A stretch of DNA of 64,000 nt from NCBI GenBank assembly GCA_964615365.1, contig CAZTOU010000015.1:1-64000 (forward strand), written 5' to 3'. A program made the position numbers and the translations under genes. Below the pieces are notes generated by a model. The model saw nothing but the letters and a program-made list of their open reading frames with translations, was not told where the DNA came from and made no database searches. Origin of the DNA: CAVXZE01 sp964615365 (lineage in GTDB: Bacteria > Myxococcota_A > UBA9160 > UBA6930). Numbering within the stretch: position 1 is the stretch's first letter; every line of letters starts with the position of its first letter. This document shows positions 11,445 to 19,957 of the stretch, piece after piece.

Positions 11445-12622
11445 CGGTTCCCGGCTTTCGGGCCAGCGGGATCTGCTGCGGGATCAAGGACGGGGATCCG
11501 GATCTCGCGCTGATCGTCAGCGACCTGCCGGCGACTGCAGCCGGAGTCTTCACCCGCTCCACGGTTCCCGGCGCCCCGGTGGTCCTGTCGCGACAGCGCC
11601 TGCGCTCCGGTCGCAAGCGGGGCGTGATCGTCAACAGCGGAATCGCCAACGTGGCGATGGGCGCGCGCGGCGCCCGCGCGGCCGAGGCGATGACAGAGAT
11701 GGCCGCCCGCGCCATCGGCTGCTCTCCCGAGGAGATGCTGGTCGCCTCGACCGGGGTGATCGGCGAGGCCCTGCCGTTGGCCAAGATCCGCGCGGGGATC
11801 CCGAAGGCCCGGGAGGCGCTTGCTCCGAAGGGTCTCGGGGACGCGGCCCGGGCGATCATGACCACCGACACCTTTCCCAAGCTCGCCATTCGCCGGGTGC
11901 GGGTGGGAGGCCGCCCGGTGACGGTGGCCGGCATCGCCAAGGGCTCTGGAATGATCGAGCCGCGCATGGCCACCATGCTCGCCTTCCTCCTGACCGATGC
12001 CCCGGTCGCACCGGCCTTCCTGCGCCGGCTGCTGCGCAGCACGGCGGCGGAGACCTTCAACCGGGTCAGCATCGACGGCGAGACGTCCACCAGCGACACG
12101 CTCCTGCTGCTGGCGAACGGAGCGTCGGGCGGAAATCCACTCCAGGGTCCACGGAGCCCCGGATCCGGAGCCCTGGCGGACGCCCTGGTGGCGGTCGGCA
12201 GCGATCTCGCCCGTGACCTCGCCCGCGATGGGGAGGGCGCCACCAAGCTGGTGACGGTGCGCGTCGAAGGTGCCCGAAGCCGCACCGAGGCGGAGCGGGC
12301 CGCCCGGCGGATCGGAAACTCGGTGCTGGTGAAGACAGCTCTCTTCGGAGGCGATCCGAACTGGGGACGGATCCTTCAGGCAGTCGGGGCGGGGGAGATC
12401 CGAGTGAACCTCCCGCGCGCCGAGATTCGCCTGGGAGGCGTGGCGGTCTTCAGGCGGGGGGCATCGGCCGGACCGGGCGCCCGGGCCCGGGCCGGGAGGA
12501 AGCTCGCCGAGCCGGAGATCGAAATCCGGGTGAATCTGGGGGTCGGCCGGGGCCGTGCCAGCCTCTGGACCTGCGATCTCTCCTACGACTACGTGAAGAT
12601 CAACGCCGAGTACACCACCTGA
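11441..12622 (+). CDS. argJ: Bifunctional ornithine acetyltransferase/N-acetylglutamate synthase
   Basis: Transfers acetyl from N-acetylornithine to glutamate in the cyclic arginine pathway; 393 residues. The GTG start overlaps the secA stop (GTGA), and TVPGFRASGI matches ArgJ N-termini. The self-cleavage region KGSGMIEPRMATMLAFLLTDA places the nucleophilic Thr at residue 178, where the chain is processed into alpha and beta subunits. DTFPK and the C-terminal NWGRI and KINAEYTT are also canonical. Whether it is bifunctional cannot be decided from sequence alone. Confidence 0.95.
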
Positions 12623-12682
12623 GGAATGCGGGCTAGTCGAAGCCCCGGCGGTCTGCTAACCCTCTGTCAATTCACACGTTCC

Positions 12683-12710
12683 GGACCACCTCTGCGGTCC
12701 CGGGTGGTTC
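12683..12710 (+). promoter_or_regulatory. Possible alternative-hairpin leader of rpsB
   Basis: Two mutually exclusive stems share bases: GGACC (12683-12687) can pair with GGTCC (12696-12700), while ACCACC (12685-12690) can pair with GGTGGT (12703-12708). The element ends about 60 bp before the rpsB ATG. Ribosomal protein operons often carry leader structures for autoregulation, so this is a candidate. The stems are short and chance is not excluded. Confidence 0.3.
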
Positions 12711-12770
12711 TTCTGCGCCCGGGTGGGGAGCCACGGCCGGAGCGGACGCCGAACCGCGAAGGAGCCCTGC

Positions 12771-14057
12771 ATGTCCGAAACGACGGGTGATCCGTCCGTC
12801 CTCCCGCCTCCCGTTGCAACCGAGCCGGAGGCTCCCCCGATACCCGACCTCACCGCCGCCGATGCTGCGGCACCCCCGGAGCTTCGGACCCTCTCGATCC
12901 GCTCGCTGCTGGAGACCGGCGCCCACTTCGGTCACCAGACCCGGCGCTGGGATCCGCAGATGAAGCCCTACCTCTTCGGGGATCGAAACGGCATCCACAT
13001 CATCAATCTCGACGAGACCCTGCTGTGCTTCCGGGAGGCACTCGAGTTTCTGCGCGAGATCGTCGCGCAGGGTGGCCAGGTGCTCTTCGTCGCCACCAAG
13101 CGCCAGGCCCGCATCTCGATCGAGAGGGAGTCCCGTCGGGCCGAGCAGTTCTACGTCAGCAATCGCTGGCTGGGCGGGATGCTCACCAACTTCCGCACCG
13201 TCAAGAAGTCGATCGAGCGTTTCAAGGAGCAGCTCGCTCTCCTCGAGGACGAGGAGAGGCTCACGGCGCTCTCGAAGAAGGAGCGCGCGCGCGTCAATCG
13301 TCAGGTGACCAAGTACCGGAAGTCGCTGGAAGGGATCAAGGAGATGACCCGGCTTCCCGACGCGCTCTTCATCATCGATCTCAACAAGGAACACATCGCG
13401 GTGAACGAGGCCGAGCGTCTGGGGATCCCCATCGTCGCCATCGTCGACAGCAACTGCAGCCCCAAGGGAATCGACTACGTGATCCCCGCCAACGATGACG
13501 CGATCCGGGCGATCGATCTCTACTGCGGCCTGGTCGCGGACGCCTGTGTCGAGGGTGCGGCGCTCTTCAACGAGCGCGTCCAGGCCGAGGTGTCCGAGAA
13601 GGCTGCCGCCAGGCCCGCCGCCGAAGCGGTACCCAGCACCGGCCGGCGCGTGGTGGACATCAAGGCGACGGCTCCGAGTCGCCGCGCCGGGTCTCGGACC
13701 GGGGGTACCCATTCCTCGCGCCCGCGCCGAGGCCGAGCCGACGACGCGGAGAAGCCGGAGCCGAGCGCGCCTGTGATCGAAAGCCCCCGTTCCAAGCCGA
13801 GGGACAGTGTTGCGCCGGCCGAGAAGCCCGAGGCTGCGGTGGAGCCGAGCGCTGCGCCGGCCGAGCAGCCCGAGGCCGCGGTGGAGCCGAGCGCTGCGCC
13901 GGCCGAGCAGCCCGAGGCCGCGGTGGAGCCGAGCGCTGCGCCGGTGGAGCAACCCGAGGCCGCGGTGGAGCCGAGCGCTGCGCCGGTGGAGCAACCCGAG
14001 ACCGCGGTGGAGCCGAGCGCTGCGCCGGCCGAGAAGCCCGAGGCGCCGAAGGAATGA
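12771..14057 (+). CDS. rpsB: 30S ribosomal protein S2 with extended N- and C-termini
   Basis: A small-subunit ribosomal protein of 428 residues, against about 240-260 for the family. The S2 core runs from about residue 38 (LRTLSIRSLLETGAHFGHQ) to about 275 and keeps NRWLGGMLTNF and VNEAERLGIPIVAIVDSN. A 40-residue Pro/Ala/Glu-rich N-terminal extension precedes it, and about 150 residues follow: an Arg-rich segment, then 14-residue repeats (AEQPEAAVEPSAAP). The ATG has GGAG nine bases upstream. First gene of the rpsB-tsf-pyrH-frr-uppS-dxr-rseP series. Confidence 0.95.
   Translation: MSETTGDPSVLPPPVATEPEAPPIPDLTAADAAAPPELRTLSIRSLLETGAHFGHQTRRWDPQMKPYLFGDRNGIHIINLDETLLCFREALEFLREIVAQGGQVLFVATKRQARISIERESRRAEQFYVSNRWLGGMLTNFRTVKKSIERFKEQLALLEDEERLTALSKKERARVNRQVTKYRKSLEGIKEMTRLPDALFIIDLNKEHIAVNEAERLGIPIVAIVDSNCSPKGIDYVIPANDDAIRAIDLYCGLVADACVEGAALFNERVQAEVSEKAAARPAAEAVPSTGRRVVDIKATAPSRRAGSRTGGTHSSRPRRGRADDAEKPEPSAPVIESPRSKPRDSVAPAEKPEAAVEPSAAPAEQPEAAVEPSAAPAEQPEAAVEPSAAPVEQPEAAVEPSAAPVEQPETAVEPSAAPAEKPEAPKE
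13812..14045 (+). repeat. 42-bp tandem repeat in the rpsB tail
   Basis: About 5.5 copies of a 42-bp unit encode the 14-residue repeat APAEQPEAAVEPSA. Copies begin at 13812, 13854, 13896, 13938, 13980 and 14022 (partial). Variation is limited to GCC/GTG (Ala/Val), CAG/AAG (Gln/Lys) and one GCC/ACC change, which suggests recent slippage or unequal crossing-over. Confidence 0.9.
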
Positions 14058-14175
14058 CGGGCGGGGTGAAGGCGGTCCCCGGTCGAGTGGCGAGGAGCGG
14101 GTAGATCGGGGTCGCCCGGGCAAGGCGGACGCGATCGAGCTGCGAAGTCGATGTTTCCCAAGAGGAGAGTTTGAG

Positions 14176-15051
14176 GTGGCGGAGATCACCGCGCAGGCGG
14201 TCAAGGCGCTTCGGGATCGTACCGGTGCGGGCATGATGGACTGCAAGAAGGCGCTCGGCGAGGTCGATGGTGACGCCGAGAAGGCGATCGAAGTATTGCG
14301 GGAGCGGGGCCTGGCGAAGGCGGTCAAGCGTTCGGGTCGCGCGACCAGTGAGGGAACGGTGGAGATGGTGCTGGCGGATCGCGTCGCCGGCATCGTCGAG
14401 TTCGGCTGCGAGACCGACTTCGTGGCCAAGACCGCGGATTTTCAGGCGCTGGCGGCCGCCCTGGCGAAGTGTCTGGTCGACGATCTGGGGATCGACGGCC
14501 TCGAGGCTCTCCTCGAAGCCCAGGTCGAAGGTGAGAAGGCCAGCGAGAAGATCAACGCGGCGATCGGCAAGATGGGCGAGAACATCGTCTTGAACCGGTG
14601 CGCCCGTCTCACCGTGGAGGGCAGTGGCCGGGTGGGAGGCTACGTCCACGCGGGCGGCAGGCTCGGTGTCGTGATCGGGCTGGCGACGGAAGCCTCCGGG
14701 GAGGAACTCGACGTCCTGGCCAAGGATCTCGCCATGCATGTGGCGGCGGCGGACCCGAGCCCCGTCGCGGTGGACCGGGACGGAGTGCCGGCGGAGCTGG
14801 TCGACAAGGAGGCGGAGTTCTTCCAGCGCCAGGCGGAGCAGGAGGGCAAGCCCGCCAAGGTGATCGACAGGATCGTCGAGGGACGAATCAAGAAGTATTA
14901 CTCGGAAGTGTGTCTGCTCGAGCAGAGCTTCGTGAAGGATCCCGACAAGCGGATCAAGCAGCTGCTCGAAGAGGTGGGGGCCAGGCTCGGGAGCCCGATC
15001 AGCGTCACCTCCTTCGTGCGCTACAAGCTGGGTGAGGCCGCGAGCGAATGA
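14176..15051 (+). CDS. tsf: Elongation factor Ts
   Basis: Guanine-nucleotide exchange factor for EF-Tu, 291 residues, normal length. The GTG start is chosen because AEITAQAVKALRDRTGAGMMDCKKAL is the conserved N-terminus and GAGGAGAG lies upstream; the reading frame stays open further upstream, but that stretch antisense to nothing useful is only a shadow of the rpsB repeats. The TDFVAKT motif contacting EF-Tu is intact. The stop overlaps the pyrH start as ATGA. Confidence 0.97.
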   Translation: MAEITAQAVKALRDRTGAGMMDCKKALGEVDGDAEKAIEVLRERGLAKAVKRSGRATSEGTVEMVLADRVAGIVEFGCETDFVAKTADFQALAAALAKCLVDDLGIDGLEALLEAQVEGEKASEKINAAIGKMGENIVLNRCARLTVEGSGRVGGYVHAGGRLGVVIGLATEASGEELDVLAKDLAMHVAAADPSPVAVDRDGVPAELVDKEAEFFQRQAEQEGKPAKVIDRIVEGRIKKYYSEVCLLEQSFVKDPDKRIKQLLEEVGARLGSPISVTSFVRYKLGEAASE

Positions 15052-15761
15052 GCTCCCCGTACCGGCGCGTGATCCTGAAGCTCTCCGGCGAGGTGCTCGC
15101 CGGAAACGACGGCTTCGGGATCAGTCCCACCGTGATCCGCGACCTGGCCGAAGAGCTGCGGGAAGCACATGCGCTCGGGGCGGAGATCGGCGTCGTGATC
15201 GGGGGGGGCAACATCATTCGCGGAATCGCCGCGGCGAACGAGGGAATGGAGCGCGCCGCCGCCGACTACGTGGGAATGCTGGCCAGCGTGATGAACGGAG
15301 TGGCCCTCCAGGACGCGCTGGAGAAGCTCGACCTCTCCACCCGGGTGCTGAGCGCCATCGAGATCCGCGAGGTCGCAGAGCCCTACATCCGCCGAAGGGC
15401 GATTCGCCACCTCGAGAAGGGTCGGATGGTGATCTTCGCCGGGGGGATCGGAAGCCCCTTCTTCTCTACCGACACTGCCGCCGCGCTGCGAGCCGCGGAG
15501 ATTCGGGCCGACGTGGTCCTGAAGGCGACCAAGGTGGACGGCGTCTACAGCGCCGATCCCGAGAAGGACGCGAAAGCGGTGCGTTACGATCGGCTCGACT
15601 TCACCGAGGTGCTTCGCGAGAGCCTTCAGTTCATGGACCAGGCGGCGATTGCAGTGTGCCGGGAGAACGATTTGCCCATCGTCGTGTTCGATATGACCGT
15701 CCCCGGGAACATCTGCAAGGTCGTGGCCGGCGAAGCGGTAGGAACGAGAGTGAGCGGGTGA
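15048..15761 (+). CDS. pyrH: Uridylate kinase
   Basis: Phosphorylates UMP to UDP in pyrimidine nucleotide synthesis; 237 residues, normal for the bacterial amino-acid-kinase-fold family. Visible are ILKLSGE, the GGGNIIRG phosphate-binding loop, GGIGSPFFSTDTAAALRA and KATKVDGVYSADP. It is translationally coupled to tsf through ATGA and followed after 10 bp by frr. Confidence 0.97.
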   Translation: MSSPYRRVILKLSGEVLAGNDGFGISPTVIRDLAEELREAHALGAEIGVVIGGGNIIRGIAAANEGMERAAADYVGMLASVMNGVALQDALEKLDLSTRVLSAIEIREVAEPYIRRRAIRHLEKGRMVIFAGGIGSPFFSTDTAAALRAAEIRADVVLKATKVDGVYSADPEKDAKAVRYDRLDFTEVLRESLQFMDQAAIAVCRENDLPIVVFDMTVPGNICKVVAGEAVGTRVSG

Positions 15762-15771
15762 AGGGGGATCC

Positions 15772-16341
15772 ATGTCGGAAGAAGACGTTGCGATCGTTCT
15801 CGAAGAGGCCAAGGAAGCCATGAACAAGTCGGCTCGGAGCTTCCGAGCCGATCTCACCAAGGTCCGCACCGGGCGCGCCAACCCCGCCATCCTCGACGGG
15901 ATCCAGGTCGACTACTACGGCACCCCCACCCCGATCAACCAGCTCGCCAACCTGACCGCCCCCGATCCGCGGCTGATCGTGATCTCCCCGTACGACAAGG
16001 GGGCACTCCCGGAGATCGAGCGAGCGATTCTGAAGGCGGATCTGGGCCTGACCCCGGCCAGCGACGGCAAGGTGGTGCGAATCCCCATCCCGCCGCTGAC
16101 CGAGGAGCGCCGCAAGGAACTGGTCAAGCAGATCAAGAAATCTTCCGAGCATCACAAGATCGGCGTGCGCGAGGCGCGCCGCGGGGCCGTCTCGATGCTC
16201 AAGGACCTCGAATCGGAAGGATCCGTGCCCAAGGACGAGCGGCGCCGCGTCGAGAAGGCCATCCAGGACCTCACCGACGAGAATGTCAAGAAGCTCGACG
16301 AGATGACAGATCGGAAGGAAGAGGAGATCCTACAGGTCTGA
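15772..16341 (+). CDS. frr: Ribosome recycling factor
   Basis: Splits post-termination ribosomes with EF-G; 189 residues, typical. Conserved segments are KVRTGRANPAILDGIQVDYYG, PINQLANLTAPDPRLIVI, the RIPIPPLTEERRKELVK hinge and the C-terminal DELxxxKEEEIL-type helix. An AGGGGGATCC Shine-Dalgarno region precedes the ATG. Three bases separate its stop from the uppS start. Confidence 0.97.
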   Translation: MSEEDVAIVLEEAKEAMNKSARSFRADLTKVRTGRANPAILDGIQVDYYGTPTPINQLANLTAPDPRLIVISPYDKGALPEIERAILKADLGLTPASDGKVVRIPIPPLTEERRKELVKQIKKSSEHHKIGVREARRGAVSMLKDLESEGSVPKDERRRVEKAIQDLTDENVKKLDEMTDRKEEEILQV

Positions 16342-16344
16342 CCC

Positions 16345-17103
16345 ATGGGGGAGGGCAGCATCCGTCCGGAGGCGGTGCCGCGCCACATCGCCGTCATCAT
16401 GGACGGCAACGGGCGCTGGGCCGAGAGGCGTGGGCTCTCGAGATCGGAGGGGCACCACGCGGGGGTGGATGCCGTCCGCAAGATCGTCCGCGCCTCCCGG
16501 GACCTGGGTGTTGCCTGGCTGACGCTGTTCGCGTTCTCCTCGGAGAACTGGAGCCGCCCCAAGTCCGAGGTCGACGAGCTGATGACCCTCCCGGAGGAGT
16601 TCTTCGAGAGCGAGCTGCCGGACGCCGTCGAGAACGGCATCCGCATCCGGATGATCGGCAACCGCGTCCGCCTGCCCGCCCACGTCATCGCGACCATGGA
16701 CGAGGCCATCGAGGCCACCGAGGAGAACGCCTCGATGCGCCTGACCTTTGCGCTCTCCTACGGGGGCCGCGGCGAGATCGTGGAGGCGGCGCGCCGGCTG
16801 CTCCGGGACCACGATCTCGACAAGATCGATCCGGATTCCCTGGACGAGAAGCGATTCGCCCAGTACCTCGACGACCCGGAGCTGCCGGACGTCGACCTGC
16901 TGATTCGCACCGGCTGCGAGCGGCGCATCTCGAACTTCCTGCTCTGGCAGCTCGCGTACGCGGAGCTCTACGTCTCCGACGTGATGTGGCCGGACTTCAC
17001 CCGGGAAGACCTCGAGGCGGCGATTCTCGACTACCAGTCCCGGGAACGGCGCTACGGCCGGATCAGTGCGCAGGTGCAGGGAGAGGGCGGAAGCACCTCG
17101 TGA
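16345..17103 (+). CDS. uppS: Undecaprenyl diphosphate synthase (cis-prenyltransferase)
   Basis: Condenses isopentenyl diphosphate onto farnesyl diphosphate to make the C55 lipid carrier for peptidoglycan and O-antigen; 252 residues. Visible are the catalytic MDGNGRWA motif, the GHHAG loop, FAFSSENWSRP and the RISNFLLWQLAYAELY block. The usual RTSGE is RTGCE here. It overlaps dxr as GTGA. In the common order cdsA would lie between uppS and dxr; it is absent. Confidence 0.96.
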   Translation: MGEGSIRPEAVPRHIAVIMDGNGRWAERRGLSRSEGHHAGVDAVRKIVRASRDLGVAWLTLFAFSSENWSRPKSEVDELMTLPEEFFESELPDAVENGIRIRMIGNRVRLPAHVIATMDEAIEATEENASMRLTFALSYGGRGEIVEAARRLLRDHDLDKIDPDSLDEKRFAQYLDDPELPDVDLLIRTGCERRISNFLLWQLAYAELYVSDVMWPDFTREDLEAAILDYQSRERRYGRISAQVQGEGGSTS

Positions 17104-18290
17104 AGCGCATCAGCCTGCTGGGAAGCACCGGAAGTATCGGCGTGCAGACCCTCGCCGTGGTGGAGGACTTCCCGGAGCACTTCGAGGTGGTGGCCCTGGC
17201 CGCGGGCCGGAACATTCCCAAGCTGGCGGAGCAGGTACGGCGCTTCAGGCCGGCCCGCGTCTCCGTTGCCGATGAGGCTGGCGCCGCGGAGTTGCGAAAC
17301 CGGATCGCTGCCGCGGACGTCGAAATCGACGTGGGCGAGAAGGGGCTCGAGGCCGTAGCGACACAGCCCGCGGACCTGGTGGTGGCCGGGCTGGTGGGCG
17401 CCGTGGGGCTGTGTCCGACCCTCGCCGCGATCCGCGCCGGACGTGACATCGCCCTCGCCAACAAAGAGGTGATGGTGATGGCGGGCGCGCTGGTGCTGCG
17501 GGAGATCCGTCGCCAGGGCGTGCAGCTGCTCCCCGTCGACAGCGAGCACAGCGCGATCTTTCAGGCGCTCGAGGGCCAGCGACCCGAGGACGTCGAGAGA
17601 TTGGTCCTGACGGCATCCGGCGGGCCCCTGCGCACGTGGGACGCGGCGCGTCTCGCGCGGGCGACGGTGGCGGAGGCACTCGCTCATCCGAACTGGAACA
17701 TGGGTCCCAAGATCACCATCGATTCCGCGACGCTGATGAACAAGGTGCTGGAGGTCATCGAGGCCCGTTGGCTCTTCGACGTTCCGCCGGAGCGGATCGA
17801 GGTGGTGGTGCATCCCCAGTCGATCGTCCACTCGCTGGTGGAATTCATCGACGGATCGGTGCTCGCCCAGCTGGGCCCTCCGGACATGCGCATTCCGATC
17901 GCGCTGGCGCTCACCTATCCCGAGCGCCTTCCCCTCCAGGGGCGGCGCCTGGACCTCGCAGCGGTGGGCTCACTCGACTTCGAAGCACCGGATCTGAAAC
18001 GGTTTCCCGCGCTTCAGCTCGGTCACGCAGCCCTTCGGGGAAGCGAGCTGGCCCCGGCCGTGCTCAACGCGGTGAACGAAATCACGGTGGATGCCTTCCT
18101 GCGCGGTATGATTCGTTTTACCGACATCGCGTCCACCAACGCGGCGGTGCTCGACTCTCATCTCGGAGGGCACCGAGGAGAGGTGGTTCGCGATCTCCAG
18201 GACGTGATCGAGGCGGACGGGTGGGCGAGGCGGATGGCGCGGGAGAGGCTCGGGATTCTGCCCGGCATTGAGGCGGGAGCGCGACCATGA
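17100..18290 (+). CDS. dxr: 1-deoxy-D-xylulose 5-phosphate reductoisomerase
   Basis: Second step of the MEP isoprenoid pathway (DXP to MEP, NADPH-dependent); 396 residues. The GTG overlaps the uppS stop and gives MKRISLLGSTGSIGVQTL, the NADPH-binding loop. Substrate and metal motifs are present: LANKEVMVMAGALV, VDSEHSAIFQAL, KITIDSATLMNKVLEVIEA and VVHPQSIVHSLVEF. The stop overlaps the rseP ATG. It supplies precursors used by the adjacent uppS. Confidence 0.97.
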   Translation: MKRISLLGSTGSIGVQTLAVVEDFPEHFEVVALAAGRNIPKLAEQVRRFRPARVSVADEAGAAELRNRIAAADVEIDVGEKGLEAVATQPADLVVAGLVGAVGLCPTLAAIRAGRDIALANKEVMVMAGALVLREIRRQGVQLLPVDSEHSAIFQALEGQRPEDVERLVLTASGGPLRTWDAARLARATVAEALAHPNWNMGPKITIDSATLMNKVLEVIEARWLFDVPPERIEVVVHPQSIVHSLVEFIDGSVLAQLGPPDMRIPIALALTYPERLPLQGRRLDLAAVGSLDFEAPDLKRFPALQLGHAALRGSELAPAVLNAVNEITVDAFLRGMIRFTDIASTNAAVLDSHLGGHRGEVVRDLQDVIEADGWARRMARERLGILPGIEAGARP

Positions 18291-19957
18291 GCCAGCTGGT
18301 CACTGGTGCCGAGTTCGTCTTCGCTCTGGTCCTGATGCTCGGCGTGCTCATCACGGTGCACGAGTTCGGCCACTTCATCGCCGCGAAGGCGTGCGGCGTC
18401 CGGGTGCTCAAGTTCTCCATCGGCTTCGGACCGCCGATCGGCATCGGCCGCTTCCGCATGAGCTGGACCCGCAACGGGACCGAGTACGTGGTCGCCTGGC
18501 TTCCCCTGGGCGGCTTCGTGAAGATGCTCGGTGAGAACCCGGACGAGGCCGAGTCGCCAGAGGTGGAGGCCGACCCGAGTCAGGCGCTGCGCGCAAAGCC
18601 CACCTGGAAGAAGCTCTCGGTGGTCTTTGCCGGTCCCGCCATGAACCTGGCTCTGCCCGTATTCGTCTTCGCGGGCACCCTGGCGCTGGGCGTCGATCGC
18701 AGGGAGGCGGTGGTGGGCAACGTGGAGCCCGGATCTCCGGCGGCCGAGGCGGGGCTGCTCCCCGGGGACCGGGTGCTCTCGATCGAGGGCGAGCCGATCG
18801 CCTGGTGGGACGAGCTGGAGAAGCAGGTCCGTAGCCGACCCGGACAGAGGCTCCGTTTCGACGTCGAGCGGGAAGGGCGGCACTTCGATTTCGATCTGGG
18901 GGTCGAGGAGCGCGCCGGTCTCGACATCTTCCGGCTGAACAGCGACGTCGGATGGCTGGGTCTCCAGCACGCCCGTCAGAAGGCGCTGGTCGGGATCACC
19001 TCGTCGGATTCGCCCGCTGCGCGAGCCGGTCTGCGCTCGGGGGATCGCATCGAGCGAGCGGGCGAGACCTCCGTGGAAGACTGGACGGGCTTCGCCGAGG
19101 CCTACGCCGGGGCGGAGGGGCCGGTGAAGCTCAGCGTGATTCGCGGCGCCGACCAGGACGAGCGGGAGATCCGGCTCTCGGTGCCCGCGCTCGGCAGCGT
19201 CGAGAGCCTCGGCGCGATCCCGGCGGTGGTGCTGGTGGAGTCGGTCTCCGAGGGCAGGCCCGCCGACCGGGCGGGAATCGAGCCCGGCGACCTGATCGTG
19301 ACGGTGGACGGCACCCCGATCGGCAGCTTCCTGACCTTCCAGGAGACGGTTCTCGCCAGCGAGGGTCGCGCTCTCGACATTCTGGTCGCCCGAGACGGCG
19401 AGAGCCGGCGCCTCCAGATCCGACCCGAGCTCACCGAGCTGGACGGCGGCGCCACGGGCGAGAAGCTCTACCTGATCGGGATTCGCGGGGAAGACGCGAC
19501 TCTCTCCGGGGTCGTTGCCACGGACCAGGTGCGCAATCCCCTGGTCGCCTTCCCGCGCGCGGCGGTCATGACCGTCGACATCACCCGGATCTTCATCCGG
19601 GGTCTCCGGATGATCATCGCCGGCGAGATCTCCCGGAGCAACATCGGCGGTCCCATCGAGATCGCCAAGCAGTCCCACATGGCCCTCCAGGCGGGATGGG
19701 ATCGCTTCCTCAACCTGCTGGTACTGATCAGCATCAACCTCGGCATCCTGAACCTGCTGCCGATTCCGATCCTCGATGGCGGCCAGGCGCTCATGTTCAC
19801 GGTGGAGGGTGTGAAGCGCTCGCCGCTCTCCCTTCGCACCCGGGAGATCGTCCAGCAGCTGGGTCTCGTGGTCCTGGTCGCACTGATGAGCTTCGCCTTC
19901 TGGAACGACATCTCCCGCCACTGGTCGAGCTTCCTCGAGTGGGTGAAAGGGCTCTAG
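18287..19957 (+). CDS. rseP: RIP zinc metalloprotease RseP with three PDZ domains
   Basis: Site-2 intramembrane protease that releases envelope-stress sigma factors from membrane anti-sigma proteins. At 556 residues it is longer than usual (about 360-450). Active-site HEFGH is at 25-29 in the first membrane helix and LDGG at 496-499 in the C-terminal membrane part. Three PDZ-like units are visible: about 139-205 (VGNVEPGSPAAEAGLLPGD), 230-298 (SDSPAARAGLRSGD) and 312-380 (VSEGRPADRAGIEPGD). The ATG overlaps the dxr stop. Confidence 0.93.
   Translation: MSQLVTGAEFVFALVLMLGVLITVHEFGHFIAAKACGVRVLKFSIGFGPPIGIGRFRMSWTRNGTEYVVAWLPLGGFVKMLGENPDEAESPEVEADPSQALRAKPTWKKLSVVFAGPAMNLALPVFVFAGTLALGVDRREAVVGNVEPGSPAAEAGLLPGDRVLSIEGEPIAWWDELEKQVRSRPGQRLRFDVEREGRHFDFDLGVEERAGLDIFRLNSDVGWLGLQHARQKALVGITSSDSPAARAGLRSGDRIERAGETSVEDWTGFAEAYAGAEGPVKLSVIRGADQDEREIRLSVPALGSVESLGAIPAVVLVESVSEGRPADRAGIEPGDLIVTVDGTPIGSFLTFQETVLASEGRALDILVARDGESRRLQIRPELTELDGGATGEKLYLIGIRGEDATLSGVVATDQVRNPLVAFPRAAVMTVDITRIFIRGLRMIIAGEISRSNIGGPIEIAKQSHMALQAGWDRFLNLLVLISINLGILNLLPIPILDGGQALMFTVEGVKRSPLSLRTREIVQQLGLVVLVALMSFAFWNDISRHWSSFLEWVKGL

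Noticed and set aside
13812..14045. CRISPR array
   Set aside because: The 42-bp repeats are contiguous with no spacers and are in frame within rpsB.
13520..14739. Repetitive antisense frames over the rpsB tail and tsf
   Set aside because: Their repeats are only the complement of the 42-bp array; there is no independent start or family.
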